From: Muribaculaceae bacterium
Lineage (GTDB): Bacteria; Bacteroidota; Bacteroidia; Bacteroidales; Muribaculaceae
NCBI GenBank assembly: GCA_910573745.1
Contig: CAJSYI010000010.1
Location: forward strand, 17,138-81,137
Length of the DNA: 64,000 nt
Direction of reading: 5' to 3'
The position numbers and the translations under genes are program-made. The notes beneath the pieces were generated by a model, which had not been told where the DNA came from, made no database searches, and worked only from the letters and a program-made list of their open reading frames with translations. Positions 50,233 through 58,945 of this stretch are shown here, piece by piece. The number at the start of each line of letters is the position of its first letter. The first letter of the stretch is position 1.

Positions 50233-51504
50233 TTACATTTTCATGGAGGCAGACTTCTCCATTGACAGCGGCGCGGCCAGTTTTGCAGTTATCTCCTGTC
50301 CGAGATATTTGGCGGCTATCTGCTCGCGGGTCGCGCTCTTGGCCTTGAAGAGTGAATAACCGTCGTCGAAGGAGATTTCCTGCTTCGACGTGCGCCCGCG
50401 TCCTTCGCCGAGGTCGGCCGACACCTTCCATCTGCCATCGGAACGGTCTTTGGCGACACGGACACCCTTGGGGTCTATCCCTTCCGGGAGTCGGAACTGC
50501 GCGTAGTGGGAGGGAAGGTGCAGACGCTCGCCGAAGTTGCGCTCAACGAGCTGGCCGGGCGTCATAACGCGGTCGAAGTAGGCGTTAAGGTCTTCGCGCG
50601 AGGCCGGTGTTGACATCTTCTTGTCTCCAACCTGGGCATAGAACTTGTACCTGCCATAGTCGGCGCGTGTCTCGTCGGTCTCCTTATACACATTGAACTT
50701 GTCAACGGTCAGCGGGCCGGACGGTCCGGCAAGTCCGTTGGGATATTTGAAGGCTTCCTCCGGCACCCGTGGCATTAGTTTTGTCGGATAATAACGCTGC
50801 ATAAGTTCCGGCACGGTGATTTCTTTCTTCTCGTAGGCGGCTACATCGGCGGGGTCCATCTTCTGCGGCTTCAACTGCTCGCCGTTGAGCCTGGCGGTGA
50901 AATACCAGTCCTGCGGGTTTACATTGCTTTGGTAGGCGTGGCCGTGCGTCACCTTGTCGCCGTTGACTGTCACCATCTGGGGCTCACGGGGCTTTCGCTC
51001 TGCCGCAGCCTCGCCTTGTGCGGCTGACTGTGATTCGGCTTTCTTCTCCTTCGGGGTTTCGCCGTCAGACGATGCCCTGACGGTCTTTGCCGGCTCCTCC
51101 TGGGGAGCCTTCTCTTTCTTTTTCTTTGGCATATCTTTTTCTTTATGGGTTGGTTCTTTGTTCGGTTCTGGTGTCTCGACTCCCTCCTTCTCCTTTTTCT
51201 TCCGCTTCGGGTCTTCAAGCTGCTCGCAGATAGCGACCCTCATGCCTTCCCTTACCAGTTTCGGCAGATATGTGTCGAGGGCATGGTGGGGGAATCCGGC
51301 TGTCTTTATCGCGGTCTTGCCGGACAGCACTCGCTCCCGGGTCTCTATGCCGAGAATTGCCGACGCCTTTTCTGCGTCCTCACGGAATAACTCGTATCTG
51401 TCGCCGGAGCGGAAAAGTAGGATAGCGTCGGGATGCCTCGCCTTCATCTCGTCAAACTGCCGTGCGAGCGTGGCGGTGCTGACCTCCTTGTCTGTACAGG
51501 CCAT
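50233..51504 (-). CDS. MutS-domain-I/DUF3945 protein
   Basis: A 423-residue protein. Residues 1-100 look like the mismatch-binding domain I of MutS (ARQFDEMKARHPDAILLFRSGDRYELFREDAEKASAILGIETRER ... GFPHHALDTYLPKLVREGMRVAICEQ), but the mismatch-recognition Phe-x-Glu motif is not clear. A Lys/Glu-rich linker (101-175) precedes a DUF3945/DUF4099-type part. These proteins are typical of Bacteroidales conjugative elements, where a MutS domain I alone has no repair function known to me. It lies 3 bases from the next gene. Confidence 0.75.
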   Translation of the reverse strand: MACTDKEVSTATLARQFDEMKARHPDAILLFRSGDRYELFREDAEKASAILGIETRERVLSGKTAIKTAGFPHHALDTYLPKLVREGMRVAICEQLEDPKRKKKEKEGVETPEPNKEPTHKEKDMPKKKKEKAPQEEPAKTVRASSDGETPKEKKAESQSAAQGEAAAERKPREPQMVTVNGDKVTHGHAYQSNVNPQDWYFTARLNGEQLKPQKMDPADVAAYEKKEITVPELMQRYYPTKLMPRVPEEAFKYPNGLAGPSGPLTVDKFNVYKETDETRADYGRYKFYAQVGDKKMSTPASREDLNAYFDRVMTPGQLVERNFGERLHLPSHYAQFRLPEGIDPKGVRVAKDRSDGRWKVSADLGEGRGRTSKQEISFDDGYSLFKAKSATREQIAAKYLGQEITAKLAAPLSMEKSASMKM

Positions 51505-51507
51505 GTG

Positions 51508-52293
51508 TCAGAGTCTTAGGCCGGATTTGCGTTCTTCCTTGCCGGTCGGGTCATGCCTTATGGCGCGTTCCCTGGAATCATGCTCGACTACTTTCTGATA
51601 CTCCCAGCGGTTCCTGTCGGTCATTACCAGACCAAGGTATTCGGGATGGAGGTCGTCGTAACGGAGCTTCTGCTGACGCTCCCATTCCTTCATATCGCCC
51701 TGCACGACCCTGAAGCCCTGCGGTTCCTTGAGGTCGATGCCTACGGTGACTTTCTCGCCACCTACGTTCAGTTCCATAGGCTTCCCCTCGCGCACCTGCT
51801 GCTTCTGCTGTGTGCCGAGTTCGATGTCATTCACCTTCTCCATGTCCTTGAGCCTCTGCTCAATTTGCACATCCGTCACACGGCGGTGAATTATGGACTT
51901 TGTTTCCGGGTCGAGCTGGAGATAGCGGCGTGTTTTCTCGCCGTCAATATCGACGGTCTTTTGCAGCACGTCGCCACGTCGGAGAGCGTCTATTTCCTGT
52001 TGTGACAGCCGGAGTTCATTACTTTTTTCGGCAGTAAGCTCGCGCTGCACCGGGTAGGCTATCAGCGTCGGGTTGCCGTCCTTGTCGGCAGCGAGCTGGA
52101 GTTTGAGTGGTAATGTTATCACCATGCCATTCCTGGCAGGTAACGACACCTCCATAAGCGGCGTCACTTCTCCTTTAATCAGCTTTTCCTTAACCTCTTG
52201 CGGTAAATTTTCAACTTTTTCCCGGTCAAGGCCCAGTTTTGCCAACTGTTCATATGGGAGCTGATTCGATAAAATTGTGTCCGAATCTTTCAT
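51508..52293 (-). CDS. DUF4099/DUF3945 protein
   Basis: A 261-residue protein with the DUF4099 start (LPYEQLAKLGLDREKVENLPQEVKEKLIKGEVTPLMEVSLPARNG) and DUF3945 segments (TVDIDGEKTRRYLQLDPETKSIIHRRVTDV ... VGGEKVTVGIDLKEPQGFRVVQGDMKEWERQQKLRYDDLHPEYLGL). It is common in ICEs next to ArdC and topoisomerase genes. The molecular role is unknown. It is the first gene of a minus-strand operon and is divergent from the glucosaminidase gene. Confidence 0.75.
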   Translation of the reverse strand: MKDSDTILSNQLPYEQLAKLGLDREKVENLPQEVKEKLIKGEVTPLMEVSLPARNGMVITLPLKLQLAADKDGNPTLIAYPVQRELTAEKSNELRLSQQEIDALRRGDVLQKTVDIDGEKTRRYLQLDPETKSIIHRRVTDVQIEQRLKDMEKVNDIELGTQQKQQVREGKPMELNVGGEKVTVGIDLKEPQGFRVVQGDMKEWERQQKLRYDDLHPEYLGLVMTDRNRWEYQKVVEHDSRERAIRHDPTGKEERKSGLRL

Positions 52294-52370
52294 ACGGGTT
52301 CTTTAATAGGGTTAAATTCGTGGCGTCAACCACTTGTCAGCGACAAAATTATTTTACAGGAAATACGCAT

Positions 52371-52973
52371 ATGAACACTTTGGACACAATTCTGACACTT
52401 GCCGCCATGATTGCGGTTCCCTTTTCGTCGATGGCCCAGTTCCATACCATCACCAAGGATTGCCCCATTGTGGGTCACAATCCTGTCAAGACGGATAAAG
52501 TCATTGAAAAAGAAATAATTACCAATATCAAGCCTCTGCAAGAATGCAAATCTGACAGTAATCAAATGAATGATAACAACTCGGTATTCCGCAATTCTGG
52601 CACAGTGAGCAAATCCCGGACGGATAGCGGGCATAACCGTAATTTGCCGGAGCTGACGATTCCGAATCTCGTTGAAGAGATAAGGAGGAACGGTATCAAA
52701 TACCCGAAGATAGTGCTGGCCCAAGCGATTCTTGAAACTGGATGGTTCAAGTCGTCAGTCTGCCGAAACAAGCACAATCTTTTCGGGCTTACCAATCCGA
52801 GGACGGGCGAATATTACGAGTTCTCCCACTGGACAGAGAGCGTCAGGGCATACTATACCAAGGTACAGTATCGCTACAAGGGCGGAAACTATCTGCTGTG
52901 GCTTAAAAACATCGGCTATGCCGAGGATCCGGGCTATATCCGCGCCGTTATCCGGGTGCTGAAACAGCTGTAA
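52371..52973 (+). CDS. Glucosaminidase-like peptidoglycan hydrolase
   Basis: A 200-residue protein with a signal peptide (LDTILTLAAMIAVPFSSMAQ) and a C-terminal FlgJ/Bax-type N-acetylglucosaminidase domain (IRRNGIKYPKIVLAQAILETGWFKSSVCRNKHNLFGLTNPRTGEYYEFSHWTESVRAYYTKVQY) with the catalytic Glu in ILETGW. It would open the cell wall locally for the transfer channel. The ATG at 52371 is used; a longer frame from 52239 runs into the divergent gene. Confidence 0.85.
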   Translation: MNTLDTILTLAAMIAVPFSSMAQFHTITKDCPIVGHNPVKTDKVIEKEIITNIKPLQECKSDSNQMNDNNSVFRNSGTVSKSRTDSGHNRNLPELTIPNLVEEIRRNGIKYPKIVLAQAILETGWFKSSVCRNKHNLFGLTNPRTGEYYEFSHWTESVRAYYTKVQYRYKGGNYLLWLKNIGYAEDPGYIRAVIRVLKQL

Positions 52974-53030
52974 TTAAGGCCAAATCCCGAATTGGAGCGT
53001 CAGCGGTGCGTCTTTCTCAAATAAATTTTG

Positions 53031-53038
53031 TAACTTTG
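53031..53038 (+). promoter_or_regulatory. -7 promoter element for the AlbA_2 gene
   Basis: TAACTTTG, matching TAnnTTTG, 78 bases upstream of the ATG at 53116. The -33 element is weak. Confidence 0.45.
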
Positions 53039-53115
53039 CATTGATAAATCGTATGATAGTCAGTAGGTAAGTGCTGCTTGTCCTTTGCTATTGTAATTGT
53101 TTAATCATATATTGA

Positions 53116-54714
53116 ATGGAAGAAAACGGAATACTCCTTAACGATAGAATCAAGAGTTTGGCAACTCTTGGTGAATCTGCGCAGACTGAGTTCAAATCTG
53201 CTAAAGGCGGTTTTCCCGGTAGTTTTTGGGAGAGCTATTCTGCTTTCGCAAATACTAACGGCGGGATTATCGTACTTGGAGTAGCTGAGAAAAACAACAA
53301 GTTTCATTTCGATGGGCTTGATGAAGCGACTATTATTAAATACAAAAAGATATTCTGGGATTGTGCTCATAACCGAGGTAAGATAAGTGTCTGCCTTCCC
53401 CGTGAATCAGATATAACCATAGAGAATATTGGCGGTTCTTATGTCCTTATCTGTCAGATACCGAGAGCAAATTATGAATTAAGGCCGGTGTATGTAGGCT
53501 CTAACCCTTTTGGGAATACGTATCGTAGAAACCATGAGGGTGACTACTTATGTACTGATACGGAAGTCCGTCGTATGTTTGCAGACGCCGAACATGACCG
53601 ACACTCACAGGATGCCCGTATTTTAAGTGGATTCAACTTTGAGCGCGATATAGACAAAGAATCGCTCAGACAATACAGACAAACTTTTGCAACTCTACAG
53701 CCGACTCATCCCTGGACTTCCATAAGCGATATGGATTTTATGAAAAAGATCGGTGCGTATGCCATCGACTTTGAAACAGGCAAAGAGGGCCTGACTTTAG
53801 CAGGATTATTGATGTTCGGCAACTATGAAAGTATCACAAATGTTGCGGCTGACCCTTCTTACTTTGTAGATTATAGGGAAAGAATAGGTACTGAAGATTC
53901 AAGTGTCAGATGGACTAATAGAATTTATCCGGATGGTCTTTGGGAAGCCAATCTCTATCAATTCTATATAAGAGTATATAACCGCATGATTCAGTCACTT
54001 CCACGGCCATTTATGATTAAGGATGGTGTGCGACAGGAAGAAACACCGGCACATGATGCCGTAAGAGAGGCACTTATTAACTGCATAATACATAGTGATA
54101 TAAGTGCTATGGGCAATATAGTGGTAGAACATACTGATGACAAGTTTGTTTTCCGGAATCCCGGTATGATGCTTGTTTCAAAACAGCAGTATTTCAAAGG
54201 TGGTCGTAGCATTTGCCGTAATCCGATACTCCAGAATATCTTTATGCGTCTTGGCGGAGCTGAAAAGGCGGGAAGCGGAGTTGACAAAATTGTTGGGGGT
54301 TGGAACTATCTCGGTTTGCCAAACCCGACAGTTGAAGAAGAAACCCGTCCGGATTCTGTGGTTCTGACGTTAGCACTTAAAAGAGAGGTAAAAACAAGCA
54401 CCCCACAAGATACCCCACAAGATACCCCACAAGATACCCCACAAGATACCCCACAAGATACCCCACAAGATACCCCACAAGATACTAAGAAAACACTCCG
54501 TAAGGAGCAAAAGATACAGTTGCTATTGGAGTTTTGCATAGAACCTAAATCCTTAATGGAGATAATGAAACATTTAGGATTAAAAGATAGAAAGAGTTTT
54601 ATTGATGGATATATTAACCCCTTGCTTTCTGCGGGCAATCTGGTAATGACGGAACCTGATAAGCCTACGAGTGGTAACCAACGATATGTTACTGCTAATA
54701 AGCCTACTGACTGA
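53116..54714 (+). CDS. AlbA_2 (Schlafen-type) DNA-binding/ATPase-like protein with a TPQD repeat
   Basis: A 532-residue protein. Residues 15-130 form the AlbA_2 domain (LATLGESAQTEFKSAKGGFPGSFWESYSAFANTNGGIIVLGVAEKN). Residues 300-430 resemble the ATPase-like part of RecG-like transcriptional regulators (REALINCIIHSDISAMGNIVVEHTDDKFVFRNPGMM ... RLGGAEKAGSGVDKIV). Seven copies of Thr-Pro-Gln-Asp (TPQD) then lead to a C-terminal winged helix. Such proteins may regulate transcription or defend against phage. The gene is monocistronic with its own promoter and a terminator. Confidence 0.85.
   Translation: MEENGILLNDRIKSLATLGESAQTEFKSAKGGFPGSFWESYSAFANTNGGIIVLGVAEKNNKFHFDGLDEATIIKYKKIFWDCAHNRGKISVCLPRESDITIENIGGSYVLICQIPRANYELRPVYVGSNPFGNTYRRNHEGDYLCTDTEVRRMFADAEHDRHSQDARILSGFNFERDIDKESLRQYRQTFATLQPTHPWTSISDMDFMKKIGAYAIDFETGKEGLTLAGLLMFGNYESITNVAADPSYFVDYRERIGTEDSSVRWTNRIYPDGLWEANLYQFYIRVYNRMIQSLPRPFMIKDGVRQEETPAHDAVREALINCIIHSDISAMGNIVVEHTDDKFVFRNPGMMLVSKQQYFKGGRSICRNPILQNIFMRLGGAEKAGSGVDKIVGGWNYLGLPNPTVEEETRPDSVVLTLALKREVKTSTPQDTPQDTPQDTPQDTPQDTPQDTPQDTKKTLRKEQKIQLLLEFCIEPKSLMEIMKHLGLKDRKSFIDGYINPLLSAGNLVMTEPDKPTSGNQRYVTANKPTD
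54401..54484 (+). repeat. 12-bp tandem repeat, seven copies, inside the AlbA_2 gene
   Basis: Seven consecutive units of ACCCCACAAGAT (first unit with C in place of the A). Since 12 is a multiple of 3, changes in copy number would keep the frame and only alter the length of the TPQD linker. Confidence 0.9.
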
Positions 54715-54737
54715 ATAAAAAGCCCAAGACAACATAA

Positions 54738-54774
54738 AAAGTATCGGTAAATTTGCAAAAATTACCGATACTTT
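54738..54774. terminator. Bidirectional terminator
   Basis: AAAGTATCGGTAA (54738-54750) and TTACCGATACTTT (54762-54774) form a perfect 13-bp stem followed by TTT on the plus strand and preceded by A-rich sequence, so it can serve both the AlbA_2 gene and the opposing traX gene. Confidence 0.8.
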
Positions 54775-54792
54775 TTTCTATATAAGATTCCT

Positions 54793-55533
54793 CTATTGTA
54801 GGAGTTTTAACATAGCAATCGCCAACAAATGAACTGGATAGATGGCATAGAAAGCATATTTGGCGGCGTTGCCCCTTATGAAGCCCCTTGTGCCGTCGTA
54901 TAGGAAGATGACAGCGGAGGCAAGAACCGCTCCGGCTATGCCGTAGTGGGCCATAAGGGGGAATGTGAAGATAATCTGCAAGAGGGCCTGCGAGGGGAAA
55001 TGCGTCGATGAACGCTCCAGCCACGGGCGCATGGTGCCGTGCCGGAGGATGTAGAAAAGAAAAATCATCAGCACGCCCCGCCAGTCATAATCCGTGCCGA
55101 GCCACCATGCGAGAGCGGTCATGCCTGACACCCCGACGAATGACAGCGGCCCGTGTTCGCAAAGCCGGTCGAACACCGCAAGAGCCGCCACGCCCAGGGC
55201 GAGCGTGAACATCACGTTATGCGTGCCGTCGGCCCCGTTGAGCATAAGCCACGGAATTTCGCTTACCATCCCGGCAAATGCCAGGATAAGGAAATATCTC
55301 ATTCTATCGCGGCTGTGGGCGAAGCCCTCCGCCACAAGGAAAGCGAACACCGGAAACGCTATACGCCCTAAGGAGCGGAACACACCGTAAAACGGCGCGT
55401 CCGGCTCCATCAGAAAATAAGCGCAGTGGTCGGCCACCATCGAGAGAATCGCGATAATCTTCAATGCGCTACCGCTTGCCCGGAGGGAGAGGGGTATGCT
55501 GAATGAGGCGGTGTTATTCATTGATAATGGCAT
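54793..55533 (-). CDS. traX: TraX-family membrane protein
   Basis: A 246-residue protein with about eight hydrophobic helices (SALKIIAILSMVADHCAYFLMEPDAPFYGVFRSLGRIAFPVFAFLVAEGFAHSRDRMRYFLILAFAGMVSEIPWLML). This is the TraX family, which includes the F pilin acetylase. In the ICE it may modify a pilin or an envelope compound. It follows the coupling protein gene by a short gap. Confidence 0.85.
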   Translation of the reverse strand: MPLSMNNTASFSIPLSLRASGSALKIIAILSMVADHCAYFLMEPDAPFYGVFRSLGRIAFPVFAFLVAEGFAHSRDRMRYFLILAFAGMVSEIPWLMLNGADGTHNVMFTLALGVAALAVFDRLCEHGPLSFVGVSGMTALAWWLGTDYDWRGVLMIFLFYILRHGTMRPWLERSSTHFPSQALLQIIFTFPLMAHYGIAGAVLASAVIFLYDGTRGFIRGNAAKYAFYAIYPVHLLAIAMLKLLQ

Positions 55534-55539
55534 TATATA

Positions 55540-57849
55540 TTATTGCATTCCGAGAAGTTCCTTCACCATGTCCTCGACCTCCCGGTTCACGCGCTTGAAA
55601 TTGCGGTTGAGCATAATCTCCTTCTCGCGCTCGTTGGCGAATGTATATATTTTGGGAAGCTCCACATAGTGGGATTCCTCCTCCTTTATCCGCGCCATGT
55701 CGAAATTGGTCTTGCAGAAATACTTGGTGGTCTTGAACTCCTCCGACTGCTCGATGTCGAAATGCGACATCATGCTCTTGTCTGTAGCCGTGAAGTCACG
55801 CGCCGCCTGACCCGCGAGCCAGCCCGTCGCCATGTCAGCTATCTTTGCCGCCGGAACGAGATAGTCCATCTTTTCGGAGATTGATGTAGATACCTTGGAG
55901 TCGTTGATGGTTATGGAGGTTGATGTCTGCTTCGCCTTTCCGAACACGTCATTCTGCGCCCATTCAAGAGTTTCCTTGTTTCGTGCCGCACCCATGAATA
56001 TATTGCCGCAGGTTGTGATGATTTTCTGCATACCCACCTTGCCGTAGTCGGCCTCAAGTTGCGGAAGCTCCTGAAATCCTAAAGTCACGGCGACCTTGTT
56101 GCTTCGCGCCGTGCCGATTAGTCGGTCTATCTTGTGGAAATACAGGGTCGGCAGTTCGTCAACGATAATGCTCACCGGGATATTCCCCTTGGAATTGACA
56201 CGGGTAATCAGGCGGTTAAGCACAAGCGCGTTGAGAGAGCCTATGACCTGCTCCTTCTCCGGGTCGTTGGCAATCACGAGATAGCTCGGATTCTCCGGGT
56301 CTGAAATCTTCAGGTCGAAATCGTCACCGGTGAACACCCAGTAGGCTTCCGGCGACACAAGCCTGGCGGCGTTGACGCGCAACGTGCCCACCATGCCTTC
56401 CAACTGGTCGTTGGCCTTGTTCTCGTATGCCGATTTGAAGGGAGCCATCAGCGAGGCTATCTTGTCATCCATCATCAGAATATCGAATACCTCCGAATAC
56501 TTGCGTCCGAGGAACGACAGCACATGGGGCATATCGGAAAACTCTCCGGTCACGGTATCCGGCACCACCTCGTTTCCGGCATCGTCCTCGTACCAGCAGC
56601 GGTCAATCAGTATCAGCTTGCCGAGGCGGTCTATATAGGAGAATCCGTTAAGGTCAACAAACATCCTGTCCTCGTCGGTCGATACGTCGTTGCCGTTGCT
56701 GTCCACGAAGTCAAGCACCACCGCTCCGTTTTCATCTATGGCGTTATAGTCGTCCCAGTTGCGTATCACAAGTTCCAGCCTCTTCCCCTCATATGAGATA
56801 AATCGTCTGAGCTTCTTCCCTTTAAGAAACCCCGTCGGATGGAAATTTACGAAGAAATATATGATGGCCGCAAGAAAGTTCTCCGCCGAATTTGTGAAGA
56901 ACGCCTCCGAGCCGCCCTTCTTCTCGCCGCCTCCCTTGTTTAGCGAGGCAAGCAGCGTCGCCGCCGTTTCCGAAGCCGCAGCAAGGTCGGGTATATACTT
57001 GCGCTGAATAGGATTGATGCGGTTTGAATACTCCACGTTGGTAAAGTTTACCTGACGGAATCCGCAGTTTGCGGGCAGATGGCCGTAGTGCCGGTTCTTG
57101 CAGTATTGGTAGAAAAGCGTCTTTGCCAATGTGGGCCACTTGTAATCATATACCATCATCGCAAAACCTTTCCGGGAGTGCTGCCGTATGAAAGGGTCTA
57201 TGATTCCGAAAGACTTGCCGGAGCCGGGAGTGCCTAACACTATCGTGCCACGAAACGGGTTGATAATGTTGATCCAACCGTTGTGCATCCGCCGCTTGTA
57301 ATAGTATATCATAGGGATATTCACCGAATATGGAGTTTCCGCAATCTTCTCAGACTGTTGGAACGATTCGTTCTCGAAATTGAACCTGTCCTCGCCGACC
57401 TTGTGGTTATAGTATTTGGCGATTCCGTCAAGCCCCTGATGCACAAGCATGGTGCCGACAACCGAGCAGAAGGCATACACTATGCGGTTTGCCGGAAATC
57501 CGAATATCGACAAGCCCCATTCTCCGGCATGGAAGATGAAGCACAGTGCGACAAGCGTAAGCCCGGCCAGCACCGGATATATCACCATAGTCCTGAGATT
57601 GAACTTCAAAGCCTTCTTAGCCTTGGTGCCGATGCACACGACGCATATACATATCAGCTCCGCTACCTTACACCCTGCCACGGAACTGAACACCTTGAAG
57701 CGTCCGAGCAGGTCGAGGATGAACTGCGTCACACGGTTGTCCGCCGTTATCGGCAGATTCATCACAATCTCGATTATCAGGAAGATGTAGATGCAGCTAC
57801 GGAAGTAGTTATACATCTGCTGCTGTTCCTTTGTTTCCTCAAAAGCCAT
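55540..57849 (-). CDS. mobC: Type IV coupling protein (MobC/VirD4-like)
   Basis: A 769-residue protein. N-terminal membrane helices within residues 15-140, Walker A GTPGSGKS at 206-213, Walker B VSIIVDELPTL near 560, and the TraG/VirD4 C-terminal motif set (FQELPQLEADYGKVGMQKIITTCGNIFMGAARNKETLEWAQNDVFGK). It links the relaxosome to the mating channel and pumps DNA. It could serve both the ICE and the nested mobilizable elements. It lies between traX and an inserted toxin-antitoxin pair. Confidence 0.9.
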   Translation of the reverse strand: MAFEETKEQQQMYNYFRSCIYIFLIIEIVMNLPITADNRVTQFILDLLGRFKVFSSVAGCKVAELICICVVCIGTKAKKALKFNLRTMVIYPVLAGLTLVALCFIFHAGEWGLSIFGFPANRIVYAFCSVVGTMLVHQGLDGIAKYYNHKVGEDRFNFENESFQQSEKIAETPYSVNIPMIYYYKRRMHNGWINIINPFRGTIVLGTPGSGKSFGIIDPFIRQHSRKGFAMMVYDYKWPTLAKTLFYQYCKNRHYGHLPANCGFRQVNFTNVEYSNRINPIQRKYIPDLAAASETAATLLASLNKGGGEKKGGSEAFFTNSAENFLAAIIYFFVNFHPTGFLKGKKLRRFISYEGKRLELVIRNWDDYNAIDENGAVVLDFVDSNGNDVSTDEDRMFVDLNGFSYIDRLGKLILIDRCWYEDDAGNEVVPDTVTGEFSDMPHVLSFLGRKYSEVFDILMMDDKIASLMAPFKSAYENKANDQLEGMVGTLRVNAARLVSPEAYWVFTGDDFDLKISDPENPSYLVIANDPEKEQVIGSLNALVLNRLITRVNSKGNIPVSIIVDELPTLYFHKIDRLIGTARSNKVAVTLGFQELPQLEADYGKVGMQKIITTCGNIFMGAARNKETLEWAQNDVFGKAKQTSTSITINDSKVSTSISEKMDYLVPAAKIADMATGWLAGQAARDFTATDKSMMSHFDIEQSEEFKTTKYFCKTNFDMARIKEEESHYVELPKIYTFANEREKEIMLNRNFKRVNREVEDMVKELLGMQ

Positions 57850-57870
57850 ACAACTTATGTTCTAAAGATG

Positions 57871-57901
57871 TTGTTATTGTAATATAAAAGCATTAACTTT
57901 G
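57871..57901 (+). promoter_or_regulatory. Promoter of the YafQ-type toxin-antitoxin pair
   Basis: TTG at 57871-57873 and TAACTTTG at 57894-57901, with about 20 bases between them, precede the antitoxin start at 57922. Confidence 0.55.
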
Positions 57902-57921
57902 CAGTATAAAAGATTACCGAT

Positions 57922-58179
57922 ATGGATATAGCTATTGAAAAGAAGAATCAGAGTTTCCGTCTTTCCGTTGACCTGATCGAGCGGCTGAAGCGGATTGCGA
58001 AGCGTCAGAACCGCAGCCTTAACAATTATGTCGAAACGCTGTTGCTTGACGCCGCCTATCACGAGCCTAACGCCACGACTCTCGCCGCGATGAAGGAGGC
58101 CGAGAGCGGAGCGTTGCGTGATGAGCCCGCCCTTGACCTGACTTCCATCGAAGCAATGGAGAAATCCATGGGGCTATGA
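57922..58179 (+). CDS. Antitoxin of a YafQ-type pair (ribbon-helix-helix)
   Basis: An 85-residue protein: QSFRLSVDLIERLKRIAKRQNRSLNNYVETLLLDAAY is a ribbon-helix-helix DNA-binding domain; the acidic C-terminus (LTSIEAMEKSMGL) would bind the toxin. It overlaps the toxin gene as ATGA. It should repress its own promoter. Confidence 0.8.
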   Translation: MDIAIEKKNQSFRLSVDLIERLKRIAKRQNRSLNNYVETLLLDAAYHEPNATTLAAMKEAESGALRDEPALDLTSIEAMEKSMGL

Positions 58180-58448
58180 AAAAGCTGAAAGCGTCCTCTC
58201 AATATAAGAAGGACTACAAGCGGTTCAGAAACAACCCTAAGAAGGTCATGGAGCTTAAAGAGATCCTGAACAGGCTCGCAAACGAGGAGCCGATTCCGGA
58301 AAAGCACAACCCACACATGCTGACCGGTGATTACAAGGGTTATATGGAATGTCATATAGAGAGTGACTTCCTCCTTATATGGTTTGACCCCGACACTGAC
58401 CAGATAGACCTTGTGCGTCTTGGCTCCCACTCGGAGCTATTCGGATAA
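58176..58448 (+). CDS. YafQ/RelE-type mRNA interferase toxin
   Basis: A 90-residue toxin: KASSQYKKDYKRFRNNPKKVMELKEIL ... HNPHMLTGDYKGYMECHIESDFLLIWFDPDTDQIDLVRLGSHSELFG. This is the YafQ pattern with catalytic His residues near the centre and C-terminus. Such toxins cut mRNA on the ribosome. The pair lies on the strand opposite to the tra genes, between traO and the coupling protein, and could help keep the ICE in the population. Confidence 0.85.
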   Translation: MKKLKASSQYKKDYKRFRNNPKKVMELKEILNRLANEEPIPEKHNPHMLTGDYKGYMECHIESDFLLIWFDPDTDQIDLVRLGSHSELFG

Positions 58449-58453
58449 TCCGG

Positions 58454-58924
58454 TTATAACGGTATCTTGAATCCGAGCATGAGGCCGTTCCGGAACGTGT
58501 CGCCATGCAGGAAATTCACGTTGTTCTTCTGTATGATCGAGAACTCGCACCCGTTTTGGAACACATAGTTATATTCAAAACCACCCTCAATGCCGATGAA
58601 AAACCTGCGCTCCACCGCTCCGAACTGCGGGCCGAAGCGGACACGGAAGCTGCCGTTTTTGTAGCGGTGCAGGCGGTGCTTGTAGATCAGGCCGCCGTCC
58701 CAGTAATATCCTTTCCAGAACTGACCGGGGCCGGATTTCCAGTGATTGCCGATTTCACCATATATCTCCACAGCATTCCCGTAGGTGAATGAACGCTCGT
58801 AGCCGACGGTGGAGTTGAGCGTCGAGGGGAAGAGGAATCCGGCGTTTACGGTGAGCTTGCTGTCCTGCGCCAAGGCTCCGAGGGAGGCGACGGCGCATAT
58901 CATGGCGAGAATAATCTTCTTCAT
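58454..58924 (-). CDS. traO: Conjugal transfer protein TraO
   Basis: A 156-residue protein with a signal peptide (MKKIILAMICAVASLGALAQ) and a beta-barrel-like body (VNAGFLFPSTLNSTVGYERSFTYGNAVEIYGEIGNHWKSGPGQFWKGYYWDGGLIYKHRL). This is the TraO family of Bacteroidetes conjugative transposons, an outer-membrane component. It follows traN by 21 bases. Confidence 0.85.
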   Translation of the reverse strand: MKKIILAMICAVASLGALAQDSKLTVNAGFLFPSTLNSTVGYERSFTYGNAVEIYGEIGNHWKSGPGQFWKGYYWDGGLIYKHRLHRYKNGSFRVRFGPQFGAVERRFFIGIEGGFEYNYVFQNGCEFSIIQKNNVNFLHGDTFRNGLMLGFKIPL

Positions 58925-58945
58925 AATGATTCGGTATTATCAGTA

